A DNA stretch of 64,000 nt from Nephrocerus scutellatus (taxonomy: Eukaryota; Arthropoda; Insecta; Diptera; Pipunculidae). A program made the translations under genes and the position numbers. This document shows, one piece after another, positions 11,026-21,949 of this stretch. Each line of letters begins with the position of its first letter. Position 1 is the stretch's first letter. The stretch spans positions 132,710,277-132,774,276 of the forward strand of contig OX352761.1 in assembly GCA_947095585.1 (NCBI GenBank). Direction: 5' to 3'. Under the pieces are notes generated by a model, which saw nothing but the letters and a program-made list of their open reading frames with translations, had not been told where the DNA came from and searched no databases.

Positions 11026-11263
11026 CCGATCGTACACAGATACATGCTTAGATTTTGACCAAACGTATTTGTATTAGTAATCAATTAAAGAGCAAAATCC
11101 ATATAAAATTTTTCTGTTTCCCACTACCACATCTTACGTTTCTCGCTCTTTGCGACTGCTAATTTTTTGTACACTGTATTCACATCCCACAAACACACAT
11201 GCGTTTGGTGTTGGTTTACAGCATTAGTAGCGTACAGTTGGGCTTTCTATAGAGAAGGTTTTG
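11024..11263 (-). mobile_element. Inverted MITE copy lacking its own left terminus
   Basis: From ttccgatcgtacacagatac onward this reads as the reverse complement of the MITE interior, ending in a normal terminus gctttctatagagaaggttttg. Its other terminus is replaced by the forward-oriented solo terminus at 10993-11023. With 10722-10992 it forms an inverted repeat of roughly 240-bp arms. Confidence 0.8.
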
Positions 11264-12529
11264 GTGTGTATCTCCGATTAGAGAATTTACAAGAAAAATT
11301 TTAATTTTTATGGGTTGTTTTTTTTTAGTTTTAATAAAGGGAATAGCCCCAATAATGCACTGGCGCAAGTCATTCAAGGAGTTCTCCCTTCTCTGTATTC
11401 TTTCTAGTAAATGCAATGTGGTGTTGAAAGCACCTGTCTAGAAAATACCGCTGTATTTAAATATCCCCTGTTGTAGCCAGGTCAGGCCAGGTAGAATGAA
11501 TTACTTTGTGGTCGTTTTAACGAACCTTGTTGTTAACGCACATACCAAGAATTGCATCGGTTTATCGGTTTCTTCGATGCAAGTGCTTTGATGGATAAAG
11601 GATTGAGGTATAAATTAAGCTTATTGGTTTTCTCCGAAAAAAATAATACGTCCAATGGTGTCCGAAATATGATATCATCTAAAATATGATTTTTTGCCGT
11701 TGTTATTTATGGAAACTCACATTTACCAACCGATTTTTATATAAAAAAATAATGTTTATTATTGCCCGCGGTGGTAACAGTAAGGCGTTTGTGTGAATGT
11801 AGCGAAGCGCCCGGGGTCACAGCTAGTAATCTTATAAACGCTGTGTCCTTCCTTAATAAGAATGTAGTCAGTAAATTTTTTTACTATAAGACCGAAAAGA
11901 GGACAAAGTTTGGAATAACGAAAACGATTTTTAGGCATGGCTTCACCCACCAACTTGTCTCTGCCTAATACTCCATAAAAGTATACCCCAACACCTAGTA
12001 GCGCATCTCTCCTGCAAGTTGTGTGAAATCACATACATAATTGGATGCTCTACGATTTCGGGATCATAAAAAAGCTAAAAAAATCTAATGGAGATAACAG
12101 CCGCTTACATCCAGCGATAGCTAGTTGGTCTAGAAACAATATCATTTCTTCCTTCATTTCACACACTGGCACACTTCATCCATTCTTCGGTCACTTCAGC
12201 ATAAGCATCTACAGATGCACTAATAAAAATAAAACATAATACATTTGAAGTTTCACCATCACTTCAGTCTTCCAACTAATCCAAAATATCACGCAATTTC
12301 AAGTTTTTCGTGAATTCCTAAGCTTTAATGTACCAAACAATCGTGATCTCAAAAAATGCAAAATAACTTTACTTAAAATAAGTAGTTTTTAACTATTTTT
12401 TGTCATTGCAGTGCGTTTAATAAAAAATTCACTTTCTTACATACCCAATATATATTTTGTTAGCTCACATCAGAACCTGCTCACTGTTATGAAAACTTAT
12501 AATAAATCTGCAAAAACAAATAAAATTTG
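11264..12529. other. No gene seen; short dispersed repeat at the start
   Basis: Bases 11264-11350 match the tail of the CTGG-headed dispersed repeat (ctccgattagagaatttaca shared with 42143-42162). At 11800-11826 a GC-rich stretch ending in cagctagt vaguely resembles a Helitron 3' end, too weak to call. The remainder is AT-rich with no supported coding sequence and probably lies inside a twin intron. Confidence 0.5.
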
Positions 12530-12850
12530 AGCTTTGTTTTGCATAACCGCTTCTCCACAAAGCCTGCAGCTGCCATCCTCTTCTAATTTTCATTACCGTA
12601 GGTGCCCCTTCAGTCTACAATGTCCTGTTAAGAACCCGGTAATGATAATTACATTACTTCTGCTTCCCAATATCAAATAAAACCTCTTTGGGTTATAGTT
12701 CCCCAACATTTATTTTGCTTGTCGTAAGCCTGGGAGATGTTCCCATCTTACAGAACCGGTTGCTTTAACTATTCTGGGTATCTCTTCTCGTATTGTACGG
12801 TAACTTAAACCGCAGAATAGTTCTGGTTTTTTAGATTACATTACATATCT
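12530..12850 (-). pseudogene. LOA/R1-type LINE 3'-end relic (RNase H region)
   Basis: The minus strand reads in shifted frames as an RNase H-type tail, with blocks like ITGFLTGHCRLKGHLR and, lower down, LPGLRQAK and LFCGLSYRTIREEIP. GHC.L..H blocks of this kind are usual at the 3' end of LOA/R1/I-group elements. Stops and frame changes throughout; inactive. Confidence 0.5.
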
Positions 12851-13464
12851 TTCATTTCAAGTACATATCTAGGCTGTGTCTACAGATGACAACATTGACT
12901 CAGACACAAATAAACAATAAACAGTTTGGATGTTCCTTAAAGGATCGTAAATCCCCAAATATCAGACTAAATTTATTTTAACTGATTTTTTCATTGCGCT
13001 TCAACATCTAGATTATATCACGATAGTTGGGCGTGTTAAGTTATATCAAATTCATCAGAAATTCGATAACTTAAGATGTAACGGATTCATATTTTAGTGA
13101 ATTTAAATCCGTGATAACACCAGATCCTTGTATCCTTGCATCTTACAGAAATATAAAATTGAAAGAAAGAAGAATATTGTCTAACTTAACCCAATGGAGC
13201 TAAATTGCCGATGGATTAAACCTGAAAATTATCTGTTAAAGGCAGCTTGGTAACTTGGCCAGATCGAGATCAAAATTAATGTGTGTTGTGCAAAGCAGAC
13301 AACATAGAGGGCGTTCAATTCAGATTTAAGATTTTAGCCAGCTTTGTCACAAATATATAGTCACGGAAAGTTCAACGTCGTGCGTTTAATGTCGAATTAA
13401 CAACGAAAAAATAATCCATAATTTAAATGGTAACATTAACATGACACCCTTGTAAACACTGAGC

Positions 13465-14310
13465 CTATTCACAAAAGCAAAGTTGTTGCACTTAATATTT
13501 CCAAGGCATTTCATGAGTCTGGCACCAAGCTCTATGCCTATGGAATTGATAAGGACCTACTTGATTGGACTAGTAACTACCTTTCTGAGCGTCCAATCCA
13601 GGTCGTATTTGACGGTTTGGAATCGTATGTTCACGGCATTAACGACGTTGTCCTCCAAGGCTCTGTTTTGACTGCGACACTCTTTTTCATTTTCCTTGAT
13701 GATCTTCTATCCGCTACTTTTAATCCAATTCATTCTTTCGCTGACGACAGAACTCTTAGCTTTTCATATGATTTCACGCATTCTCCATTTCTATTAATAA
13801 TACGTGGATGTTGAAAAACAACGCAAGTTAAATTCTGACCTTGACGGCATAACAAGGTGGGAAGAACACAATAGAGTAGAATTAAACACTTCCAAAACAT
13901 AATGCTATCTTCTGTCGTCTAAGCGCAATTTAGCCCCAGCCTGTGTACATAAATGTATCTTGCATCAAAGAAACTGAAAACACGGTATGTGCGTCAGCAA
14001 CAAGTTTCGTTGTAACGAGCACACATACCCGTGCCTCAACTCGAGCTCACGGATATACTGTTTGACTATCTCCAGACGTACCAACCAATTCGGAGAATAT
14101 TTCTTTAGCCGCACAATAATTGTGTGGATCGAATTGCCCGACTTTGTGTTTCCGCATTTATATGATCTGCAGTCGTTTAAGACACATGTGCATGACATCT
14201 CATCTTTTCCTCTGTCTTATTTCCTAACGTCCACGCTGTGCTAAGCATTATAACTGTAAATCCCTTGAGCTTGTGTAAATTGTAAAAAAAAGTAAAAACA
14301 GCAGTACTAC
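13465..14310 (+). pseudogene. Jockey-superfamily LINE relic, RT palm to 3' end
   Basis: Plus-strand frames show RT palm blocks in order: VALNISKAFHESG-like, LDWTSNYLSERPIQVVFDG, VLQGSVLTATLFFIFLDDLLSA and HSFADDRTLSFSY, keeping FADD. A 3'-terminal block resembling LWNELPD.VFPHLYDLQSFK.HVH follows at 14126-14200. Frameshifts and stops break it at least four times. The same 3' block occurs at 29965-30120, 41780-41990 and 56920-57040, so these are one family. Confidence 0.75.
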
Positions 14311-15630
14311 TTAAAATTAAATTTCTAATTTAATTTTGTGGATCTGGAGGGATTTTATTAAAGGCACAGTAAAGGTATATAATTGGGAAATTTTTTTCCA
14401 ATTTAAGACAATAGGTCTACTTGGTGTGACGCATCCGCTACAGAAAGCGCAGAGCATATGCTTTGAAGTCTCCATATTCTTTTACGTTAAATCTGAATGT
14501 TGCAGATAGCACACCATGACAAAAAAGTTCTCCTAGAAGGACGATCAGGGCCGTTGAGGTAAAGCAGATTGTCTATTTCACTTGAGCACCACTTGTGAAA
14601 ACAACGATGACAAGCAGAAAAAATTCTTCAACGTTACACCTAGTCGATTGACTATGTTACCTTTATATTTATTTACAATATTTTGGGAGATGTTGAATAT
14701 GGTTTCAACGAAGCTTGTCGTTAATGAATATACTGTGAATTTTGAGTATTTGGTTTTCTTCATTCATAATGGCCAGTGGCTGTGAGTTTACATTTTGCTT
14801 TGACGACAAGATAACGCTGGGTATTAAAATGGTTAAATTCTTCTCTAATGGATTCATCCCATAATTCATGCTTCTTTGCTTTAATTTTTCCAAACACCAG
14901 CAACGAAAAATAAAAGTATTTCCATGTACCTATAAGCTCAAGCTCAAATGTTTTCTCGGCAATTGGAAACGAAAGGCGTGGTGCTTTTGTATTTAGTGGA
15001 AAGAGAGGCAAATCTCGCCAAATATAGAGATATCTGTTTTCGCTCTAAGGTAGATTGGTTTTTTAGAAAAACGAACAACTTGACAGCCAAAACACTAATC
15101 TGCGCCAGATTTTAAAGGAAGAAAACGATATAAGTATATGAGCTATTTAAATGTGGATTGAGCTGCATATATTTTCTGCAGCGACTGCTTCACACAAAAC
15201 TTCATTAATTTGCTCGGCCTAATTCTTAAATACTTCTGCTTTTCCTAATACACTACCGAAACAGAGCGACCGACAATTTACGCAGCTATTTAAAATGAAA
15301 GTGTTTATCTGCTATTGAATTTAATTATACTGTCTTGACTCCTACAGGAAGTTCCCACGGAACTACTCTATAAATTCAAGTATCTTTTTACGACGATCGG
15401 TTCTATGCACCGAAAGGACTCCAGTGTTTTACACACTGGACCAAAAATCGTCAGCTCAGGACTGGTTTTACAGTCCTGGAACTGCTACGACAACCACCAC
15501 AATATAAATTCAAGTAAAGAGTTTTCTAATCCGACACAAGTGAACCCAGCCACTGTGCTGGGTTGTTATATTATAAAAACTTGGAGCGAACTTAATGGTT
15601 TATATTAAATAATTTTATTCAATTTTAAAA
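14311..15630. other. No gene seen; part of the twin intron
   Basis: AT-rich sequence without supported coding potential. Bases 15047-15127 share an ~80-bp block with 41189-41266 (gattggttttttagaaaaac and ctgcgccagatttt-type ends), so that piece is a dispersed repeat. No twin nuclease exon was found here on the minus strand. Confidence 0.5.
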
Positions 15631-15635
15631 CTCAC

Positions 15636-16246
15636 CTGATAGGTTGTCAAGCATAAATGTCAGAAGCTTATGCGTTCCATTTGGCTCATTATAAATTGAC
15701 AAAAATTCTTTCTGCAAAGGATTTCCAAGAAGTCCTAAAACTTGCAAATGAAATAATTTTCCGATCTCATATGGCAGCACCCGAAGAAAGTTGTTATTTA
15801 AAAGAAGTTCTCTGTAAATAAAATCAAAACAATTAGGAAACGGAAGAAAAATTGTTTTCAAAAATAAAAACAACCTCAATTGAATTAATTCGCCAATCTC
15901 TGCTGGTAAGCTCCGCAATTTGTTGCTTGAGACATCTAAAGTTCGCAAATTAACAAGCAATCCGATGTCAGCCGGTAACCTCAACAAATGGTTGTCATTC
16001 AAGTAAAGGGCAGTCAAATGATCAAATTCCCACAGTGAGGGACTAATGTTACGCACATATCCTAAATAGAAAAAATTTGTTTTTATAAAAATTTAATGTA
16101 ATTATCTAATTAATTGCCTGTTATCTCAATGCCTGTCCATGATGACTTTTTTCCAGCTGCAACTTCTTCAGGTGACATAAATACTTGCTGCCGTCTGTTA
16201 TTACTTTCATATTTGTCCTTGTTACGAGACATTTTATAGGAGTTGC
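15636..16246 (-). CDS. twin: Twin, CCR4/CNOT6 deadenylase: N-terminal leucine-rich-repeat exons (partial gene)
   Basis: Twin is the catalytic poly(A)-shortening subunit of the cytoplasmic CCR4-NOT complex. Three exons are seen: 16246-16118 (ATG at 16232), 16061-15875 and 15811-15636, with phases 1, 2 and 1 that join without a break into 159 codons. The product starts MSRNKDKYE, has the family block SPEEVAAGKKSSW, then leucine-rich repeats (LTALYLNDNHLLRLP, LRTLDVSSNKLRSLP, RELLLNNNFLRVLP, LQVLGLLGNPL) and the conserved LLTFMLDNLS. The first intron has a GC donor (cag|gcaatt) paired with tatttag; no GT donor fits. The exonuclease (EEP) domain is absent downstream to base 1, so it must follow a long intron beyond the window. 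A cttag acceptor before 16246 implies an upstream leader exon. Confidence 0.92.
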
Positions 16247-16499
16247 CTAAGGGAAGGTTTAAGAAAAACTCAATTTAACAAAAAGTTATTTTAACGATAA
16301 CATAAAATATATATTACAAAATAAAAACAAAGGGCAGATTTAAAGCAATATTTTTGTCTTGTATTATATATATGTATATATTAATCAAAGTTAAAAAGTA
16401 AACAAATAATTTAAAAAAATAACCTTTCATAATAACCGGTTGTAGATTAGCCTCTCTGCAAAATATTAATAAAACATGATTAGTTAAAAAACAAACAGC

Positions 16500-17990
16500 A
16501 GTAGCAAAACAGCATAAACATAAAAAATACATTAATATGATTTTTTTTTAAACTAATAAAATTCAATAAGAAATATATGGATATGATATGTATATCTATC
16601 GTCTTGATCAAGAGAAAGTTATTTCCACTCGCATGACTTTTTGCCTTTAATTTTAGCAAGCAGTTTTGTATTACACATTATAAAAGTTGTTGATACTTTT
16701 AAAAAAAAAAAACCTCTAGCCGTAGGACGTACAAAAAAAAATATTACGTTCGAATTGTTGTTTTCAATTTTACGAGACGTTAAAAAGAAATGTTTGCTTA
16801 CTAATACGCACTACATATTACGCTCCAGAATTAAGCCGAGCCTGGTAATGGAGCCTAATAATCTATCACGTCAGGATCGAACAATTACAATCGCTTATCT
16901 CTTTTACAATAGCCATTGGAACAAGACAATCGACACCAATTTAAGTTCTACAACATGAAATGAAAAGCGCCAAATGAATCGCGTTTTTTATATGATCCAG
17001 ATCCAGCTGGTTGATCACAAATATTAAAAAATGAGCTGTCCAACAATGTGAAAAAGAAACTGAAACCATTTTGCATGCAAAATGCCTGCATAAGCAAACA
17101 TTGAAAATGGCTATAAGACGAAGAACAACATTAGTAATACTATATTTTAATTGGATTGCCAGCCTTCATATTTTAGTGTCATGTCATTGTATGAACTTTA
17201 ACGCCAGTTTTCTTACCCCTGCTTAAAATTGTAAATGAAATATTATAAGAACTTTTTAATTTTCTTCCACGTCTGTACACTAATCTATATATCATGTAGA
17301 TAACTTATTTTCTTTGTTTTAAGCAAATATTTTGCTATCAAAACAAACAATTTGGTATATACAAGAAATTAATTTGTTGCCGAACTGTTTGCGAGAAGTT
17401 CTTTGTCACAGATGTGGTTTCTAGTGTTCTGCTGACACTATTCACTCGAATTCACCTCACCTCACCACACAAATTCGGTTACAAAAAAAAACTATAACAC
17501 TACTTTTCAGACGAAACAAGTACTTTTGCAATAAACGCCGAATAGAAATCAATTATGAATTACTGATGAGGATTATTGAATTTTTATTAAAAACATATAG
17601 ATTTGTTGTCGCTTTTTAAGTTTTTTCAGTAGCCAAAAAAACACATCAAAACCCAAGTAAAAAAATAAATATACATATATCACCTTTCTTTAATTATTTA
17701 TCAATGCATATATATACTTATATGCATATGTATATATCTATAAAAATATGATTGCTTGTAATTTTGCACACAGCTTCAACACAACACGCACACACTAATT
17801 CCGTTAGTCGGAACTGCTTTTTTTTTTTGCAGCTTTTTACTTCTCTAAAAATTGAATTCCAGACCACGATTATGCTTCTGTTAAATTGAGAATTGCAATG
17901 TTATATTTTGCTATTATTTTTATGGTTAATGAAACAAAACTTTCAAGCAGAAAATTCATTGCACGAAGGTAATAATCACAAACACAAATA
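16500..17990. other. No gene seen; likely twin leader intron
   Basis: AT-rich sequence with A/T runs and tatata stretches around 17670-17750. The 105-codon plus-strand frame at 16641-16958 is AT-biased, has poly-lysine from an A run and shows no recognisable domain. Confidence 0.4.
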
Positions 17991-18000
17991 AAGCACTCAC

Positions 18001-18080
18001 TGTCGCGTCGTCCCTAGTTCTACTGCGACCAAATAATAATTAAACTTCATACAAATGCAATATTTCGTGCTTGTTTACAC
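18001..18080 (-). promoter_or_regulatory. Candidate non-coding leader exon of twin; upstream end approximate
   Basis: On the minus strand gacgacgcgaca is followed by a consensus donor GTGAGT (18000-17995). This could splice to the acceptor before 16246, or to a small candidate exon at 16458-16428 (ttttgcag acceptor, donor gttatt). The upper boundary near 18080 is a guess. Nothing here proves transcription. Confidence 0.35.
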
Positions 18081-18239
18081 ACGGCGGTAAAACGATTTTG
18101 CATTTACATCTTAGACTTATTGGCTGCTTTTTTTTTTGTCGGAGTAATCGGAGAGATAATTTAATTGTCGGAATTCTTTTGTTTTTTTTTCATTCTCCAA
18201 GAAATCTTTTTCTCTGAGGCTTTTGTTTTTACGCTCTGA

Positions 18240-19710
18240 TAATTCTCAGATAAGATCTTTTGGCTAAACTACGGTAAAGCGATTAAGGGGTTAGGGTTTT
18301 GAGACTCCCCTTATTGAGCAGACCTCGAAAACCGCCACTTGTTTGGAGAAATCGCCTCCTTTATGAGGTAGGAGCTTTCAAATTTTTTTTTGAAAAATTC
18401 ATTTTTTCAGTGGTTTGAAGAAGGCTTGGAGATTAATTGGTATCATATGAAGGATAATAAAAATACCGTCAATTTAAAAAAAATACGGGCAATATTTAGA
18501 ATAGGGAATATTTAGAGTAAAAAAACTGATTTTTCCGTAAAAGTTCAACAGTGGGCGTGTTTGAATGTGGGCGGGCCTCATGTTGATGAAATGAAAGCTG
18601 AAAGGTTTTCCCACTCAGCCATACTATTTTTATGGGCGTGTCCCAATTATCATGGAATGTGGATCAATTTATACTAATCACAATAGATTTCATAAAAAAT
18701 AACTGATGATGTGATTTCTTTCGCTCAATTGTTTTATGTTTAGAAATGAATTTTTCCTTTTAAAGGCGTGCTTGAATATTATGGGCACTGTTTGCTAAAT
18801 TAATTTATTTTTTTCAATTGACTTATATTAAGAAAGGAGTGTGTCGTTTGGCGTTTTTGAAAATTATGGACACAGTGCGCTCAATTAAATAATATTTTGG
18901 TAGTAGTATTTCCTTATAAAAAGCTGCATCATGGTATAACATGTAATGATGTATGAAGAACCTCAATAATATGATATATGACTCCATTATTATATGAAAT
19001 ACCACATGAACCAAATACAACTTGATCAATCTTCCGTTAAAATTAAACCACGCCCTAATCTTCACCTTTCATATGATACCAATATTTAGTCCCACCCACC
19101 CTAAAAGACGACCCCTGCTTAACTTTCTCGAAGAAGTCAGTTTTTGGATCTTACTTTGTCAAGGGTAGTTGGATTGAACCCAATTTTTTATAAGGTATGT
19201 ATATTACTTTCCATCATCACTTAGAAAAATGCATTTTTCAAAAGAAATTATCTATATATCACTCAATTATATGAAATACATCATGAACATATACAGTTTA
19301 ATTAAACGTTCAAAGTACGGCTGTGTAGAATTAATTTGCACCTTTTTTATGATACCAATATTTGGGCCCCCTTTTTTAAACACGCCCATCACTGAACTTT
19401 ATTGGCTCTAACTCTGTCGAGCAGGGTTGGATTGAACCCAATTTTTTATAAGATGAAAGGTATTTTTATTACCTTTTATATGTTACCAATTAGGCCCCGT
19501 AACATCCATCAAACCATTGAGAAAAATGAATTTTCCAAAAAAGAACTCAAAACTTTCGAAGCCCCTCCCTCCAAAAGAAGGCGCCGCCCCCAAGTATTAT
19601 ATATTAAATATTTTTAGGTTGTGGGAAGTAGGGGCGTGGCAGATTGTCAAAATTTCGTTAATCGTATACCGTATATTCGCCGATCCTCTTACTCTGAACA
19701 TTTTTTTTTG
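18240..19710. repeat. Diverged tandem/dispersed repeat block
   Basis: Several diverged units of a few hundred bases recur. Each has a 'gggcgtg' or 'cacgccc' block, a block like tggattgaacccaatttttt (19172-19191 and again near 19430), 'catatgataccaatattt' (19070, 19348) and 'atatgaaatac.a.catgaac' (18997, 19270). Units are eroded and no frame is coding. It looks like an old satellite-like or element-derived array. Confidence 0.6.
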
Positions 19711-20653
19711 AAAGCTGTAGTTGTTTGCTTGTTTAAACATGGGACATGTCGAGTACTATGAAGCATTTGGCTGAAAAATAAAACTTTTCTCTGATACTAA
19801 AAAAAAACACAGCAGATAATTTTTTGGATGTGACAGATCTGATCAGAAAAAAAATTATTGGATTTATCGAATATCTCGGAACTCTCCGAATAAAAAAAAT
19901 ACGGCCATTATCGACGCTGGTAAGGTATCAAAATAAAAAAAACAGTCTTGTTAGACTGTAACAAATAACGAATATGCGTTCTAAATAAATTCACAATTTT
20001 AATTTTATATATTAATTTCAAGAACAAGTAGAAATAAGATAAATATATTTTTTCAAACTTTCAATTACACATTAAAAACTTTTGTTCTCAATTTTAAATT
20101 CGTTATATTATAAACAATAAAAATTATTAAAAATAAGCAAGTAATTAAAGAAATTTTAAAAGAGATAAAGTAAAGATTTTTATATGAAGCATAGGCGGTA
20201 ATGGCCATTCACTGACTTTTTCAACACAAAAATAATGTCAAATTTTTCCAGTACAAAATTAGTCAAATATCTTTACATTTTATTCTAAATTTTTTAAATA
20301 TAAATATTGAACGAAGCAAAAGTGCTTTATAATTGAGAGTACAAAATCTAACATTGGTTTGATTTTTATAATTTCAGTCTAATTGCCAAATGAAAAAAGT
20401 ATAGAAGTATGGATTATTTCATTATATATTTTCTCAAATATACAATGAATGAATGTGTAAGAGTAGAAAATATTCGAAACATGCAAATGCATATATCTTT
20501 TGCACAAAATTTAAATAATGACTATGGTCGAATTATGACCACCGGGCGACCACTAGTAAAGTGGAAATACGCTCTTTGGTATTCATTGCAAAAAATATAA
20601 ATATTTGTATTTTGAGTGGATTTTTTCAGTCGTATTTCATCGCATTTGTTATC
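19711..20653. other. No gene seen between repeat block and copia element
   Basis: AT-rich spacer. Around 19820-19910 are palindrome-like blocks (agatctgatcag; tctcggaactctccga) related to the repeats at 54410-55000 and 34810-34960. Confidence 0.4.
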
Positions 20654-20658
20654 ACAAG

Positions 20659-20854
20659 TGTTGAGAAACTGAACATCCCCATAAAGATTATAATGTGTTT
20701 CACACTTAAATGTATTTCTGAACTGACTTTATATTCTTAATGTCATATATTATTTCTTCTTCCTGTTAATATAAAAACAATAAGACGTGTTTTGTAACTC
20801 GGTTTTTCTTTATTCATCCGATTCATCCGCTGTATTAATGCTAACTTTGCATCA
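20659..20854 (+). repeat. Copia element 5' LTR (196 bp)
   Basis: Begins tgttgagaaactgaacat and ends ctttgcatca. It contains a 10-bp duplication, gattcatccg, absent from the 3' LTR, and lacks the ctaagtg insertion found there. A tataaaaacaataag promoter-like stretch lies at about 20769-20784. Confidence 0.95.
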
Positions 20855-20868
20855 GGTTATGAGCCCAG
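20855..20868 (+). other. Primer-binding site for initiator tRNA-Met internal half
   Basis: ggttatgagcccag lies directly after the 5' LTR. It is complementary, with one mismatch, to the anticodon-arm region of eukaryotic initiator tRNA-Met. Drosophila copia is known to prime from this internal half-tRNA site instead of a tRNA 3' end, so the site supports assignment to copia proper. Confidence 0.85.
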
Positions 20869-20938
20869 GAAAATAATCATATTTTGTAAATTGTAATTTA
20901 ATAATTCTTTCGTTTCGAATTCAGATAAATTTTTGCAA

Positions 20939-21900
20939 ATGTCGTCGAGCAAATTGTCGTCAATTGAGAAGTTGAAGGGACGAGAAAACTATGAAACATG
21001 GAAGTTTTAAGTTCGTGCCTTTCTAGAAATGGAAAATCTCTGGGCTTATGTTGACGGTAAGGCAGAGGAAACTAACTCAGAAAAACGTGCCAAGTATGAC
21101 ACGATGGCAAAGGCGAAATTAATATTGCTAGTGGAGCCGATTAATTATGCACACATACAAGATGCAACTTTAGCTAAAGAAGTATGGGATTTGCTTAAAA
21201 GCGCATTTGATGATTCCGGACTGCTGAGACGAGTTAATTTGTTGCGAACCTTAGTCACAACTTCACTTGAAAGCAGTGGCTCCATTGAGGAATACGTGAA
21301 CAGAATCACTACAACAGTGCCTTTCTAGAAATGGAAAATCTCTGGACCTATGTTGACGGTAAGGCAGAGGAAACTAACTCAGAAAAACGTGCCAAGAATG
21401 ACACGATGGCAAAGGCGAAATTAATATTGCTAGTGGAGCCGATTAATTATGCACACATACAAGATGCAACTTCAGCTAAGAAGTATGGGATTTGCTTAAA
21501 AACGCATTTTATGATTCCGGACTGCTGAGACGAGTTAATTTGTTGCGAACCTTAGTCACAACTTCACTTGAAAGCAGTGGCTCAATTGAGAAATACGTGA
21601 ACAGAATCACTACAACTGCGCACAAATTAAAAGGAGCTGGAATGACGATTGATGACGAATGGATCGGTACTTTCTGCTGGCTACTTTAAGCAACGATTAT
21701 AAGCCCATGATAATGGCAATCGAAAGTTCAAATAAAAACGAAATTGTTGCAGGAAGTCAACTTGGAAGCCACAAAAAATGGTTCTTCGGCGTTATTTTTA
21801 AGAAATGCAAAACATGTAAAGTGTTTTAAATGTAAAAAGGTTGGACATTACCAAAATAAGTGCCCATCAAAAAATAACGACAGAAACAAATTTGTTAAGA
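20939..21900 (+). pseudogene. Copia gag, broken
   Basis: ATG at 20939 opens MSSSKLSSIEKLKGRENY, with a stop (TAA, 21008-21010) exactly where copia Gags read W-K-F-x-V-R. The frame then continues from 21011 (VRAFLEMENLW). A 302-bp segment is tandemly duplicated (21015-21316 and 21317-21618); because 302 is not a multiple of three, the second copy is out of frame, and it also has a one-base deletion near 21478. A further frame change lies near 21670. A zinc knuckle, C-X2-C-X4-H-X4-C (CFKCKKVGHYQNKC), survives at about 21818-21860. Confidence 0.9.
21015..21618 (+). repeat. 302-bp tandem duplication within copia gag
   Basis: Both units start gtgcctttctagaaatggaa and end acagaatcactacaac. They differ at a handful of bases and one indel. 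The unit length shifts the gag frame by two bases. Confidence 0.92.
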
Positions 21901-21949
21901 ACACTCAATATAAAAAGAATCAAACTGACAATGCGAATTTAACATGTTT

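Noticed and set aside
11762..11827. Helitron 3' end (GC-rich stretch ending ctagt)
   Set aside because: A single short resemblance without a clear hairpin, 5' TC end or second copy.
16641..16958. 105-codon plus frame upstream of twin
   Set aside because: Poly-lysine from an A run and AT-biased residues; no domain, and antisense to the likely twin leader intron.
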